NCBI GenBank assembly: GCA_014529385.2
Contig: CM043949.1
Span: 142,549,858-142,613,857, forward strand
Origin: Adiantum capillus-veneris
Taxonomy: Eukaryota > Streptophyta > Polypodiopsida > Polypodiales > Pteridaceae
Length of the DNA: 64,000 bases
Direction: 5' to 3'
Every line of letters starts with the position of its first letter. Position 1 is the stretch's first letter. The notes beneath the pieces are model-generated. The model did no database searches. It saw nothing but the letters and a program-made list of their open reading frames with translations, and had not been told where the DNA came from. Shown in pieces: positions 34,069 through 44,595 of the stretch. The position numbers and the translations under genes were made by a program.

Positions 34069-34450
34069 AGGTCCAGTGTGATGCTTGTGGTGATTGCCTT
34101 GGAGCAGTTTTGCTCAAGAAGGGCACGCCATAGCATATGAGAGCCGAAGGCTCAATACCGATGAACGAGTCTTGGGTATTTATGAGAAAGAGCTTTTAGC
34201 TGTGCAACATGCCCTAGACACATGGAAGCTCAAGTATTTCATGACACAAACCAAGCTTTCCGACAAACAAATGAGGTGGGAAAATTTTCTTTCGTAATTT
34301 AGTTTCCATATTGCTCACATTGCTCATAAGCACAATCAAGTGGCCGATGCACTTTCACGACGACCAAAAGTTAATGCGGTATCTATAGCTACTCACAATG
34401 ATCTATCCTCTATGATAGATGAGTATGCTACTGACCCTGACTTTAGAGAT
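34041..34450 (+). pseudogene. Family A RNase H remnant, left of the solo LTR
   Basis: MLPDLSKPFEVQCDACGDCL (34,041-34,100) gives the first RNase H Asp and the beta-strand motif. It shifts frame at about 34,125 to HAIAYESRRLNTDE, EKELLAVQHALDTWK and, after further shifts, HNQVADALSRRP. The DALSRR motif marks the end of RNase H before integrase in Ty3/gypsy pol. The following ATDPDFRDI is the linker to integrase and is cut at 34,454 by an inserted LTR. The RT that should precede the domain is absent. Confidence 0.82.
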
Positions 34451-34454
34451 ATAA

Positions 34455-36023
34455 TGTAACATTTAATGGCCTTATAACTTATGTGTAGCGAAAATTAGCA
34501 TGAACATAGTGGGCATTTCATTAGAGTAGATTCCTAATGAGAATTACAAGAGTGCTTGGGTGGAGAGAGCAACAAAAAGCATAACACCTGGTTAGATAGC
34601 ATCGACAATACTTTCAAAAGAGAGAGAAATTAAGCTATTGACAACAGTTGAGGACCGGATTTTCATGGAGCCGGTCCCCCCTCCAAAAGGCTTTGTATTA
34701 TGGTTTCTCCCATCAAGAGAGACATTGTACAATACAATTCTTTGTGTTCCTTCAAGACTAGCTAGTGCAATGAAGATGGAAACTTCATGCACTAAGCAAA
34801 ACACTTAACAAACACAACTTGAATTATCCCCGTTCTCAGACCCAAGACCTCACACACCTTCAAAGATGGTGAGAGCTAGCAGGGTATGAGAGTAGATTGA
34901 GAGGAAGAAGGAGTATCTTACGAGAAAGATGTACATCTCCTCACATAATCACTCATATGTAGCATAGCTTAGCTTAGTAATTAGCTTGGTAGAGGAGATG
35001 AGCATGCATTGAAGCTTGGCTCTTGGTTGGATTTGCATCCACATGCCAAGAGAGTGTTGATGTAGGCTTCTATCTCACAAGCTTGGAGTAGGTGATGAGT
35101 TCTCCATTAAAGCTTGGGAAGAGATAGTCTTCTCTTTCTTCACACCTGAGCTTGTGTGAGTGTGTGTGTGATAATGCCTTGCAAAAATCAGCCCCCTCTC
35201 TCTCTTGGGCGAGCCCTCTTGCTAAATGCTCTTCCTGAAGCCTCATTGGCCCTCCCCAAGTCAAGCCAATTACAATTAAGCAGCATAAGTGATAGCCTTC
35301 TGACATGTGTCCCCCTTTCCCCTTTTGTGAGAGCTTTAGGTAATTAAATAATTAAACTAAACTCTCATTGAACCCCTTTGCCTCCTGGCCAATAGGAATC
35401 AGGCAAGCCATGGGGCTCCTGAATGCTCATTGGACCCCTTGGGAGACTGCCCAATAGTCTTCTAGGAGACTTAATTCTCATTGGTTTCTTTTATTAAATG
35501 TTTTTAAATTAATTAAACTAAATTTACTCTAGCTTAATTTTCATTGGTCCACTTCAAGGGTCATCCAATAGAAATTGGGCACACCTTGTGGGCATCTGGC
35601 CTAGGGAGTTGACATGTGTCCCTCATTCCCTTTGTGTAAAGGGAGCCTGTGTGTGTGTGTGTGTGTGGCTTTCTCTCTCATCCCCTACCTTTAGGGCTCG
35701 CCCCCTCCCATGTAGGGATGTGCAAAGACTTTTAGGGCACACACAAAGCATCCAATTTTCCCTGGGGTTGACCTTTGGACACAACCTTTGAATTTTGGAA
35801 CCTTAGCATTTTGGAAGTCTTAATGGGTTGAACCTTAAGGTCTTTTTAGCCCATTGTTGCACATGAATCTTTTGCAGATGGCCCCCCCTTTGGATCCCTA
35901 CTGTGGCCGGTCTGCTAGCTTAACCAATATTCTAGCTTTTTCTCCCCTGGCCTTCCCCACATTAAATGATCATTTTAATATGAGAAAATCATTTAGGAGA
36001 ATTAGATATTGATTATTATGACA
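34455..36023 (-). mobile_element. Solo LTR of family A, inserted in reverse in a family A element
   Basis: The plus strand begins TGTAACATTTAATGG and ends ATTATGACA. TATAA flanks both sides (34,450-34,454 and 36,024-36,028), a 5-bp target duplication. Its reverse complement (1569 bp) is collinear with the split family A 5' LTR. Removing it joins the linker after RNase H to the integrase start, as in related elements. It carries (CT/GT)n patches near 35,156 and 35,650. It is a nested self-family insertion followed by LTR-LTR recombination (inference). Confidence 0.92.
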
Positions 36024-36028
36024 TATAA

Positions 36029-36597
36029 TGTCAGCCCTTGCTTTGGGGAAGAAAGAGGAACCATTCACCTTGCAGGATGGTTATCTTATCCACGGCAATA
36101 GGCTATGTCTTACCCATTCCCTCAATGAGAAAGTTATGTATGAATCCCATGCTCCTCTCTATGTGGGGCATAGAGGCATTCAACCTACTCTCCGAGGAGT
36201 AGAAACGTACTTCTATTGGCCTACCATGAAAGTGGACATACAAGAGTATGTTTTAAAATATGTAGTATGCCAAAAGACTAAGTATGATAGAGGGAAGCAA
36301 CCTCAATTACTCCAGCCATTGCCTATCCTAAATTCACCATGGGAGAGTATATCCATGGATTCCATCTTTGGATTACCCAAGTCTATCCATGGGAATACGG
36401 GAATATGGACAATAGTTGACATGTTTAGCAACCAAGCATACTTTTCCTGTCAAAAAGACTATTAAGTCACACCAAATGGAAACTCTCTTCATATCAAGAT
36501 TTTCAAACACCATGGATTACCAACATCCATCGTGTCAGAGAGAGATCCTAGAATGACCAGTAATTTCTGGAAAGGTCTCTTTGAAAATCTAGGAACA
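36029..36597 (+). pseudogene. Family A integrase, truncated
   Basis: The N-terminal zinc region reads LQDGYLIHGNRLCLTHSL, then YESHAPLYVGHRGIQPTL and YFYWPTMKVDIQEYV, with the C-x2-C pair degraded to YVVCQKTK. The catalytic core begins LPILNSPWESISMDSIFGLP (first Asp) and ITxxWTIVDMFSNQA-like sequence. A frame change leads to [18 protein letters not shown] (second Asp region) and [11 protein letters not shown]. It then stops matching at about 36,597, before the catalytic Glu, where gag-like sequence of family B begins. Confidence 0.85.
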
Positions 36598-38589
36598 AGA
36601 GGTTGAGCGATATATCCTTGCAGCTAGGAAAAAGGAAATTGAGAGCTTATGCAAGGTAGAGCAATGGAGAGAGCTTAAGGCGAAGGTCCCTATGTCAACA
36701 TCGATGTTAGTAGAGCAATTGAGTGCTCCTCAATTAGCAACCACTAAGGGTAAACCCATAGAGAGCCAAATTGCCTCTAGCTCAAAGGATACCCCTAGCA
36801 CCTCAATCCTAGATGGAGCGTTTCTAGATGAAAACTGGGAATATGAACTATAAACGGAGACTTTAACCAACCTATACACATGTCCCACCTATCACGTGGG
36901 TTGGTTAGATGTCCTACAATCCACAACGGGTGCTACTAGCGTAGAGGATCAACAACAAAGAGTTTGTGATGTCATCCATAGGGTTATTGAGTTGGAGAGG
37001 CAGAACAAAGGGATCAGCATGTCTTCAACGGGTCTCATGAGATTCATGGATACAAGGAAGGCTGAGCAACCAACTTTATCACAAAGGGATACTCCCTCAG
37101 TAAGCACAATAGATCCTCCATATGTTGTTTCACTAGGGGTCTGAGTAAAATTTGAGCCCACAAGTGATAGCTTTACATTGCCAAGTTTTGCTCATCTTTC
37201 TCTTGATGAGTCGATGACACCATGGCTACCATGCCTACCCCAGTGATGGGCATGACAAAACACACACCATGGACCTTATTTATTAGTAAAGAACCACTAC
37301 ATGGTGGATCAATGCCTGCAACAGTACCAAGTGTGTATCAATCATATGCACCTATAGGTCCTCGCACTCATATAGCTCCTACCCCTCCCATTTTTTCAAC
37401 AACTTATGCTCCAAAACCACAACATCCCAACTCTTATTTCAATGGGACCATACCGGCTAGAAGTAGCATGTCACACCCCACGTCTGCTATGCCCAGGGCC
37501 ACACATATGAACTTTGGGCCACCACATGGAACAACACCATACCAAACTTGGAACCCAAGGGCTGCCTATACGCCAAGCCCAATGCCAACCCCTACTCCAC
37601 ATACAATTCCAAGAGCATATGTCCCCACTATACCTGCTCACTTAGGTGACTTTGCAACATTTACTCAAGCTATCGATCGATCTATTGCTGAAAATATATG
37701 TAACACGCTTGATAGAGAGCCTAGAAGTAAGGCAATACAATTAGCCAAGCTTACACAGAAATTTAGTGGAGACGGGGATGTGAGAAAACATATCGAAGTA
37801 TTTGAACAAATATGTGACTCTCTAGGAGAACACAATAACCTGCATAAGAGTAATACTTTAAGCCTGACCTTGAGTGGAAAGACTGGGGATTGGTATAGAA
37901 CCCTAAGGGTGGAAGAAAAAACGAGTTACCCTACTCTTAGGAGACTGAGAGGAAGGGGAGTCCATGAGAGACTTTATTAGTCGCTTGAAGCATTTGAATT
38001 CTTGTTGTAATCCAAATGAGCGCTCCAATAATAACCAATTACTGGATAGATTCATTAGGGACTACGACATGAGGATATCTACAATGGACTAGTCATTAGA
38101 GGTGTCACCACTTGGGAAGTAGTCACCACCAATGGGATCCAATTGGAGGACAATTTAATGATTCAAGGAGAAAGAGTGTCTATTGAGCCTAAATCTACTA
38201 CGCAAGCATCAGGGCATGAGTCAATGACCATAAAGCCTATTGCTAAAGAGCCAAAGATATCCGAGATGACTTTAGAAGATCTCACCAAGGCCATTTCAAG
38301 AAATCTTAGAGACAATCGTGCTCCACAAAACAATCATATGTGTCCAAGAAGGGAGCGAGTTTGCTATGGTCCACATAGTACCAGTGAATGCCCTATGTTT
38401 AGAGTAAAATTTAATGGCAATTGCAATGCATGTGGGAGGTATGGTCATCAGGCCAAGGATTGCATAGTATTTAAATGCGCGATGGACAATAGACCAACCT
38501 TAGCATGGACGGACACACCTCGAGTGCTTGCATTGATGTCGGACCCACCTCTTGAACAACCGTCACAACACATGGTCCCTAGGGCCTAA
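36598..38589 (+). pseudogene. Family B gag with zinc knuckle, decayed
   Basis: The N-terminal part reads [19 protein letters not shown] and is Ser/Thr-rich to 36,850. Then GWLDVLQSTTGATSVEDQQ leads to a Pro/Thr/Tyr/His-rich central region (37,222-37,640). The capsid-like core follows: KLTQKFSGDGDVRKHIEVFE and LSLTLSGKTGDWYRTL (37,740-37,900), matching Retrotrans_gag. After a frameshift it runs SMRDFISRLKHLNSCCNPNE. 38,143-38,589 ends with a perfect zinc knuckle CNACGRYGHQAKDC (CX2CX4HX4C) near 38,425. Confidence 0.82.
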
Positions 38590-38625
38590 AATATTGTTCA
38601 AACAAAACCCTTACCACCACCTCCA

Positions 38626-39743
38626 GTGCTAGGACCGCAACCCCCACATCCGCAAATCGCTTTTGAGTATCAAGTGGGTTGTGAGTCATCTATTGCTTGT
38701 TTGGAAGGCTGTGAGGAAGATTTAGACCCTAATATTGCATATGGGATTGATGCACTTGAAGAAAGCCCACAATACTACATGGAGGACTATTGCGGACAAG
38801 TCAAACCTGTCTATCAAGTAGCTGCTCTTGCAGCAAGAGGCCAAAATATCAATTTCACTGCCAAGAGACCACTTCACAAGTGTGGAGATCCACTTCGTGT
38901 AGCCGAGTGTCCTATTAGACTAAAAAATAATGCCACACTAATGTAAACCAATCAAGCGAGCACATCTACAATGCCGATACTCATGTGTAATCGATTTGGC
39001 ATAGATCATTTGATTGCCCAATGTCCTAATAATTCGAATGCGCAAAATATCACGCCATTGAACATAATTGAGGTTACCGAGGAGACAAAACAAAGTACAC
39101 CTATGATACCAGTAAATGTACTCATACGATCGATGCTCCAAAACCCAAAATTATATTGTTGAAGAAAGAGACACAACATTAATTGCCCAATCTCAGAAGA
39201 AGAAGAAAACACGAAGGAAGAGATCGCAAAACCAGCGAAGTCAGACACCAGTTCAAAGTCCAACATAGGGACTGGTGATGACCCTATATATATGAATGAT
39301 ACTGAAGAGGATTCTGATTCAAATGAGACCACAGAGACTAAAACGACCATTAGAAAAGAAAAAACAAGGAAGATCGTCTGGAGCCACAATGGCCAGTACC
39401 CAAGAAAAAGATAGGAACTTATCCAAACCCTACAGAGGAGATCAAGCGAGTCAAGAAATTAATGAGTTTGGTGGAAGAAACCCAAAGGGATCTAGAGTCA
39501 GTACCTAGGCAGATCAAGATTATAGACACAGTGTTCCCTACGCAAAAGCAACCTCACAAAGTCCATAGACCACTATCCATACCAAGTGTCATCCAAGAAG
39601 AAAATGACTTTAAGTCATGGGAAGGTGGACGTATTCCCTTCTTGTTGGAGAGAATGTTTACAGAGAGATTACTTGACCCTATTGAAGAAATGGAGATCCC
39701 ATCTTCCCCAATCAAGGGACTGAAGCCCAAAAGGTGCCATTAA
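38626..39743 (+). pseudogene. Family B gag-protease linker, low recognisability
   Basis: The frames at 38,626-38,946, 38,971-39,162 and 39,462-39,743 are all plus strand and acidic or charged. One segment, MCNRFGIDHLIAQC (38,983-39,024), resembles a second, degraded zinc knuckle. RIPFLLERMFTERLLDP lies at 39,633. They fit the spacer between gag and protease of a long Ty3/gypsy polyprotein. Function is not recognised. Confidence 0.5.
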
Positions 39744-39904
39744 ATATTGCCAAATTGATGGATTTCATGGCTTCAAAAGTTAGAACCACCATCATGTCTA
39801 AACTATATGGAGACCCCGAGCTATTCTTAGCTCTTTGAGCTTTCATCAATGGAGAACTAAAAGTCGGGCTACCACAATCTTCACATATTGATGGAGCTAG
39901 GGAG

Positions 39905-40332
39905 GTGCCAATAGAGGCGGAACATTTAGATCCACAATCAAACCTAGGTGAGAACTCTGTTGTTGAAATACATGTTAACAAGCTGGGACAATACTTTGAA
40001 GGCGATGAATCCAATGCAACCATACCAATCATTACCAAGGGATTAATTGTGAAGGGGATTCTTGATGGTGGCACTAGGGAATTTATGGGAAGACCTTACC
40101 TTGGGACTACAAACATAGTGGTAAAAATGACCAATGGGACTATTGTTAAACCTAATGGGATGCTAGAAGATCTCAAGATCTAGGTCTTTGGACACAAAAT
40201 AAGGCATACCTTCATTGTGATTGATTTTTCCAAGCACACTATGTCATCTAAGATGATCTTAGGACGTCCTTTCATGAGGGAAGCAAAAATGGTGCATGAC
40301 TGGTCTAAAAACCATGTCTACTTGCAGCTCTA
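39905..40332 (+). pseudogene. Family B aspartic protease, DGG type, internally deleted
   Basis: VKGILDGGTRE (40,050-40,080) corresponds to the active-site ILDGGSG form of some plant Ty3/gypsy elements. The usual downstream strand is missing: REFMGRPYLGTTNIVVKMTN follows at once. The domain then gives GTIVKPNGMLEDLKI, a stop at 40,181, and HKIRHTFIVIDF, MILGRPFMREAKMVHDWSKN. LGRPF..AK..HDW is the conserved end of this protease. Confidence 0.75.
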
Positions 40333-41145
40333 AGACTTTGTCATTCGAGTTTATCTTGTAATTGGTTGAGCACATCCTCTAGGAAATAGATTTATAATTG
40401 ATCATAGGTCTGACACCACCATTCACTCGGCCCCACTGCAGTATTTTTACACATGTAAAAAGGACACCGATGTTGGGAAAGATTCCCCTTATATGGATGT
40501 TCTACCTGGGATGACTGAATCTGACAATGTGGGTTAAGTCCACCTAGCAGCAACCATAGACACTTGGGAAAATAGGGGGATGACCTGGGTAGCACCTGAG
40601 GGGGATGAAATACCACAACTCATATCTTTAAATATGATAGGAGCAATGCATATAGCTTCTAATGACCTATCAGATGAAGGCTTGACTGACATTGGAACCA
40701 GTAGCGTCTCAAAAGACTATAGCCCACAGGATTTGGAGTGAGAATAATCAATTGAAATTGACTCTGAGGACAAAGATCTGAGTTAAATCTTGGTGCAAAT
40801 GTGGGAACAAATGGTACCCTAGATGACAATCTATCAAGGAGAGGAGAAGACACAAGTAGGATTCATCTAGAGACTCTGCACTGGAGGAAGGTCATAATAA
40901 AAAATTAGACAACAAGAGTAAGAGATATAAGAGGTGACAATATCAAGAAAATGTGTGTGCTAGGATAAATGAAAAGAAATCTACCGTGGAATGGATTAAT
41001 TATATGGGGGCATGTGATGCTCATCCGAAGTTGCAGATAATTGGGGTGAATACCTTCAAAATGTCATGTGGTGCAGTCCATGACCCATTGACATCACACA
41101 GCTAGAAGCTACAAGGAAGCCAAAGTTGAGCCGTACTATAATAAG

Positions 41146-41563
41146 ATGACAAAATCAAGAGCTAGCTCAACAACAAAAGGAAGCGGAAGAGAAATCACAG
41201 TCCATAGAGCAACAAGACCCATAGACTTACACCCAACACCTGATCATTTCAAATCCTACACCACGGAGGAGAGTAAGGTTGTGTATGCAAAGACCCAGAG
41301 AACACCTATCGATGGAACTAATGGAATCTATGATGGTCCAGTGATAGTTAAGAAAATAGAGTTACCAGACCCAGGTGAGGATTCCAAACCTGTTCTCACT
41401 GCCCAAAATCTAAGAATATGTACTCAAAGAGCTTCTCAAGGAATTCAAGGATATATTTTCTTGGACATATCATGATATGAAAGGTGTTACACTTTCCGTT
41501 GTGCAACACACAATCCCCATGAATAGCATGGCGGCCAAACCAGTCAAGTAATGATCCTATCCA
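41146..41563 (+). pseudogene. Family B protease-RT spacer
   Basis: IDGTNGIYDGPVIVKKIELP and DPGEDSKPVLTAQNLR match the approach to RT in Ty3/gypsy polyproteins, where a LPDPGEDSKP-like segment precedes the RT fingers. Frame changes follow near 41,440 (a KEFKDIFSWTYHDMKGV-like stretch in another frame). The 40,333-41,145 interval upstream has only broken frames. Confidence 0.65.
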
Positions 41564-42293
41564 ATGAATCCAAAGTATGCAAAGATTGTTCAAGAAGAGA
41601 TTGAAAAGCTTGTTAAATGCGGATTCATATACCCTATTGAGCACTCAGAGTGGGTGTCTCTAATAGTTATTGTTCCAAAAAAGAATGGGAAACTCAGAGT
41701 GTGTGTGGATCTCAAGAAGGTCAATACCACCACTAGGAGGGACCATTACGCCTTACCATATTCGGAACATGTGCTTGAAAGAGTTGCAGGGAAGGAAGCT
41801 TATAGCTTTTTAGATGGGTACTCTGGCTACAATCAAATCACAGTTGCACTAGAGGACCAAGCTAAAACTGCTTTTATAACCTAATTTGGAGTGTTCGCAC
41901 TTCGTGTTATGGCTTTTGGCTTAACCAATGCCCCTGCTATCTTCCAAAGATTAATAAACAATACTTTTAGGGAATATCTGAGGGCATTTTGTGAAGCTTT
42001 CTTAGATGACCTTTGTGTTTATTCTTCTTGGAAAGAACATCTATCATGCTTACAAAAAGTATTTGAAAAGTGCAGATTGTATTGCATCTCCTTAAACCCT
42101 TTCAAATGCCAATTTTGGGTTAAACATGGAGTCATTTTAGGGTATATAGCGTCCAAAAATGGGATTTCCATATATGAAATAAAAATTAAAGACATGTCCA
42201 ATTTTCCACCATCTACAAACTATAAAGGAGTTCAAAAGTTCATGGACCATGTTGGTTATTATTGGCGGTTTATTTTAAACTTTTTGGAATAGC
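41564..42293 (+). pseudogene. Family B reverse transcriptase
   Basis: It would copy element RNA into DNA. The order of motifs is MNPKYAKIVQEEIEKLVKCG, YPIEHSEWVSLIVIVPKKNG, LRVCVDLKKVNTTTRRDHYA, SFLDGYSGYNQI (first catalytic Asp), a stop in the TAFIT-stop-FGVF junction at 41,882, VMAFGLTNAPAIFQRLIN, and AFLDDLCVYS (catalytic DD pair; F-L-D-D). GVILGYIASKNGIS and KFMDHVGYYWRFILNF mark the thumb and connection. It is the best preserved domain of the element, with one in-frame stop. Confidence 0.92.
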
Positions 42294-42790
42294 TCGCCCA
42301 TTGTACAAGCTTCTTATTGAGTTTCACTGGACCACGGAGTGTGACTATGCTTATGAGTTATTAAAGAATGCCTTGAAAAGTGCTCCCATTCTATGAGTTC
42401 CCCATTGGAATGTAATTTTCCATGTGCATATTGATGCATCAAACTTTGCTATTATTGGGTGTATTCTAGCTCAACCAAGAGAACATAAATTAAACTACCC
42501 CATTAGCTTTGCAAGTTGTCAACAATTAAATGATGCTAAGAGGAGCTACACCACTACAAAGCAGGAAGGTTTGGCTATTATTTATGCATTAAAGAAATTT
42601 TTCTACTAGCTCCTTGCCAACAAGTTTGTTTTCTATGTTGATCATCAAGCATTGTTGTATCTAGTATATAAACCTTGTCCACCGGAAGAATTACACAATG
42701 TTTGTTAATTATTTTTGAGTTTGATTTTACCATTGTGGTGAGACCTGGTAAAAGGCATGTCATGGTGGATCATTTATCTCGTATACACAA
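42294..42790 (+). pseudogene. Family B RNase H
   Basis: FHWTTECDYAYELLKNALKS (about 42,323) leads, after a stop, to FHVHIDASNFAIIGCILAQP (first Asp), YPISFASCQQLNDAKRSYTT and EGLAIIYALKKF (catalytic Glu region). After another stop come FVFYVDHQALLYL (Asp) and RPGKRHVMVDHLSRIHNG. All the expected RNase H landmarks are present, but the frame is interrupted at least three times. Confidence 0.87.
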
Positions 42791-42804
42791 TGGTGAAGCC
42801 CCTA

Positions 42805-44100
42805 TTTGAATTGATGATGAATTGCCCGATACTTCCCTATTCCTAGTTGAGACTATGCCTGAATGGAGTGAGAAGATTGTGAAATTTTTAATTAATGGTT
42901 TTCCACCCAAAGAGAATCGTAAGGATATAGCTCAAAAACTGTTAAAGAAATGTGAACGTTATTCTCTAATTGCAGGGACTCTCTACAAGCTAGGGAAGGA
43001 CGATATTCTTAGACGTTGTGTTCATGAGGATGAGTATTTATACATACTGCAATAAGCCCACATGGGTATAGCCGGAGGACATTTTTCAAGGGAACTAACT
43101 TCTAGAAAGGTTTTGTAATCAGGCTATAAGTGGCCTATCTTATTTAGAGATGAATAAATTTTTGCCAAAAGCTGTGTTGAATGCCAACGTTACAATATCA
43201 CACAACAAAAGGATAAGATGCCCTTACATCCTATTAAAGAGACTCAATCGTTTGAAAAATGGGGTTAAAATTTGTGGCCCCATTAGTCCGGCAGCTCGTA
43301 ACATGCCACTGACTATGTGACAAAGTGGACGGAAGCCAGGGCGACACGCAAGGCTGATGCAAGGTCAACTGCTAAGTTTCTCTTTGAGAAAATTATTACA
43401 AGATTTGGTTGTCCCTTTGAGATTGTGAGTGACAATGGTACTCATTTTATAAATGGGGTGATAAAGGAACTCACGATAAACAAGAAAAATATCCACAAGC
43501 AAATGGCCAAGCTAAGAGCACTAACAAGACTTTGATTTCTATTTATACCAAAACAGTGAAAGCTCATCGCTTAAATTGGGAATTGAAGCTAACATCAGCT
43601 CTATGGGCTTATCGTACTGCTTACAAGGTGGCTATTAATTGTACACCATTCAAAATGGTATATGGCCAAGAAGAAGTTATGCCATGGGAGTTTGTAATTC
43701 TTAGTATGCGGGTAGCTTCACAAGAAGGGTGGGATGGTAACCCTTGAGTTGAGCGCTTATATATCCTTGAGAGGTTAGATGAAGAAAGACAATTGGCTGT
43801 GCAAAATGCACTTGTGGAAAAAGATAGGAGAAAGAAATGGTTCGAACATCATCTAAAGGACATAGATATCAAGGTTGGGGATAAAGTCCTTATGTATGGA
43901 GTGCAAAAAGAGAAGAAAATGTTGAAATATGCGAGAAAAGGACCATATAGAGTATCATAAAATCACCCCAAAAGTTACCATTTGTGTGGAAACTCTTGAT
44001 GGAGTTGAAACCATTGGATTCCTCAATAGGAGTAAATTTAAAAGATACTATGATCCTTTAAGCCAAGAGGAGCTACGTGCCATCCATAAGAAAAAGGCAG
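42805..44100 (+). pseudogene. Family B integrase, catalytic Glu replaced by Lys
   Basis: The N-terminal spacer is ELPDTSLFLVETMPEW. The zinc domain runs RRCVHEDEYL, AHMGIAGGHF and CVECQRYN (HHCC, broken by stops). The core gives TDYVTKWTEARATRKADA (first Asp), FGCPFEIVSDNGTHFIN (second Asp) and PQANGQAKSTNKTL. In that last motif the usual NGQAE Glu is Lys, so the D,D,E triad is lost. The C-terminal part gives NWELKLTSALWAYRTAYK, HLKDIDIKVGDKVLMY and KGPYRVS, then a frameshift at about 43,930. Confidence 0.87.
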
Positions 44101-44196
44101 TCAAGGCACAAGCAGAATTGAAAAAGATACAAGCTCAAGATGAGGCTAAGGAGCGACATCAATGTATTGGACACCAACAAAAGGCCAACCTTGGAG

Positions 44197-44502
44197 TTAC
44201 ATGTGCATTTCACGTTGAAATTGAGGATGATTGGTTGGACTCAGACACACCTCTACGATACCCTATTGAGCTATATAATGCCTTATTAGACACAGGGGAT
44301 AAATATAATCTGCTATCATATAGAGTGTGGTGTCAGTTAGGAAATCCATCTCTAGCTGAGAGTACTATCCAAGTCTAGGGTATCAACAAGAAAAAAACTA
44401 AGGTTTTTGGAATCTTGCACACTTCTATCAGCTATGACAACGGGGTTGCAGCTCAAGACTTTTTGGTCATGCCTGCTGGAACTATATGGAAGGAAATATA
44501 AA
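44197..44502 (+). pseudogene. Second protease-like segment downstream of integrase
   Basis: In the frame of 43,929-44,378, after the integrase tail, ELYNALLDTGDKYNLLSYRV is followed by WCQLGNPSLAESTI, a stop, then KTKVFGILHTSISYDNG and AAQDFLVMPAGT. A D-T-G followed by a hydrophobic N-L-L is the pattern of a retropepsin active site, and VFGILHTSI..F.VMP could be the next strands. The element already has a DGG-type protease upstream of RT at 39,905. This could be a true extra domain of the family, or a fragment of another gag-pol joined by rearrangement. Confidence 0.5.
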
Positions 44503-44595
44503 CCTAGGATGCACGTGCATGATAGCGACCAAATGCACTATTTATTGGGGTACTGGGAGTGTCACAACATAGAAACCAACTATTAGCCCTACCAC

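Larger units (their letters stand above)
19448..36597 (+). mobile_element. Ty3/gypsy retrotransposon, family A, nested and truncated
   Basis: The 5' LTR begins TGTCATAAAATC at 19,448 and ends near 31,727. It is split by a CACTA transposon at 20,097-30,775. A primer site follows, then gag, protease, RNase H and integrase remnants. Gag-to-protease order with RNase H before integrase, and integrase motifs such as HRGIQ..L and YFYWPTM, identify a Ty3/gypsy pol. RT is missing between protease and RNase H. A second LTR of the same family is inserted in reverse at 34,455-36,023. The element ends abruptly inside integrase at about 36,597, with no 3' LTR in the window. Confidence 0.85.

Noticed and set aside
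36598-36650. Hidden LTR between family A and family B
   Set aside because: No TG..CA unit, primer site or polypurine tract is visible. Gag-like codons start within a few bases of the last integrase codons.
37222-37980. Candidate host gene (252-codon Pro/Thr-rich frame)
   Set aside because: Its C-terminal half carries a retrotransposon capsid-type motif (LSLTLSGKTGDWYRTL) and it is followed by a zinc knuckle, so it is family B gag.
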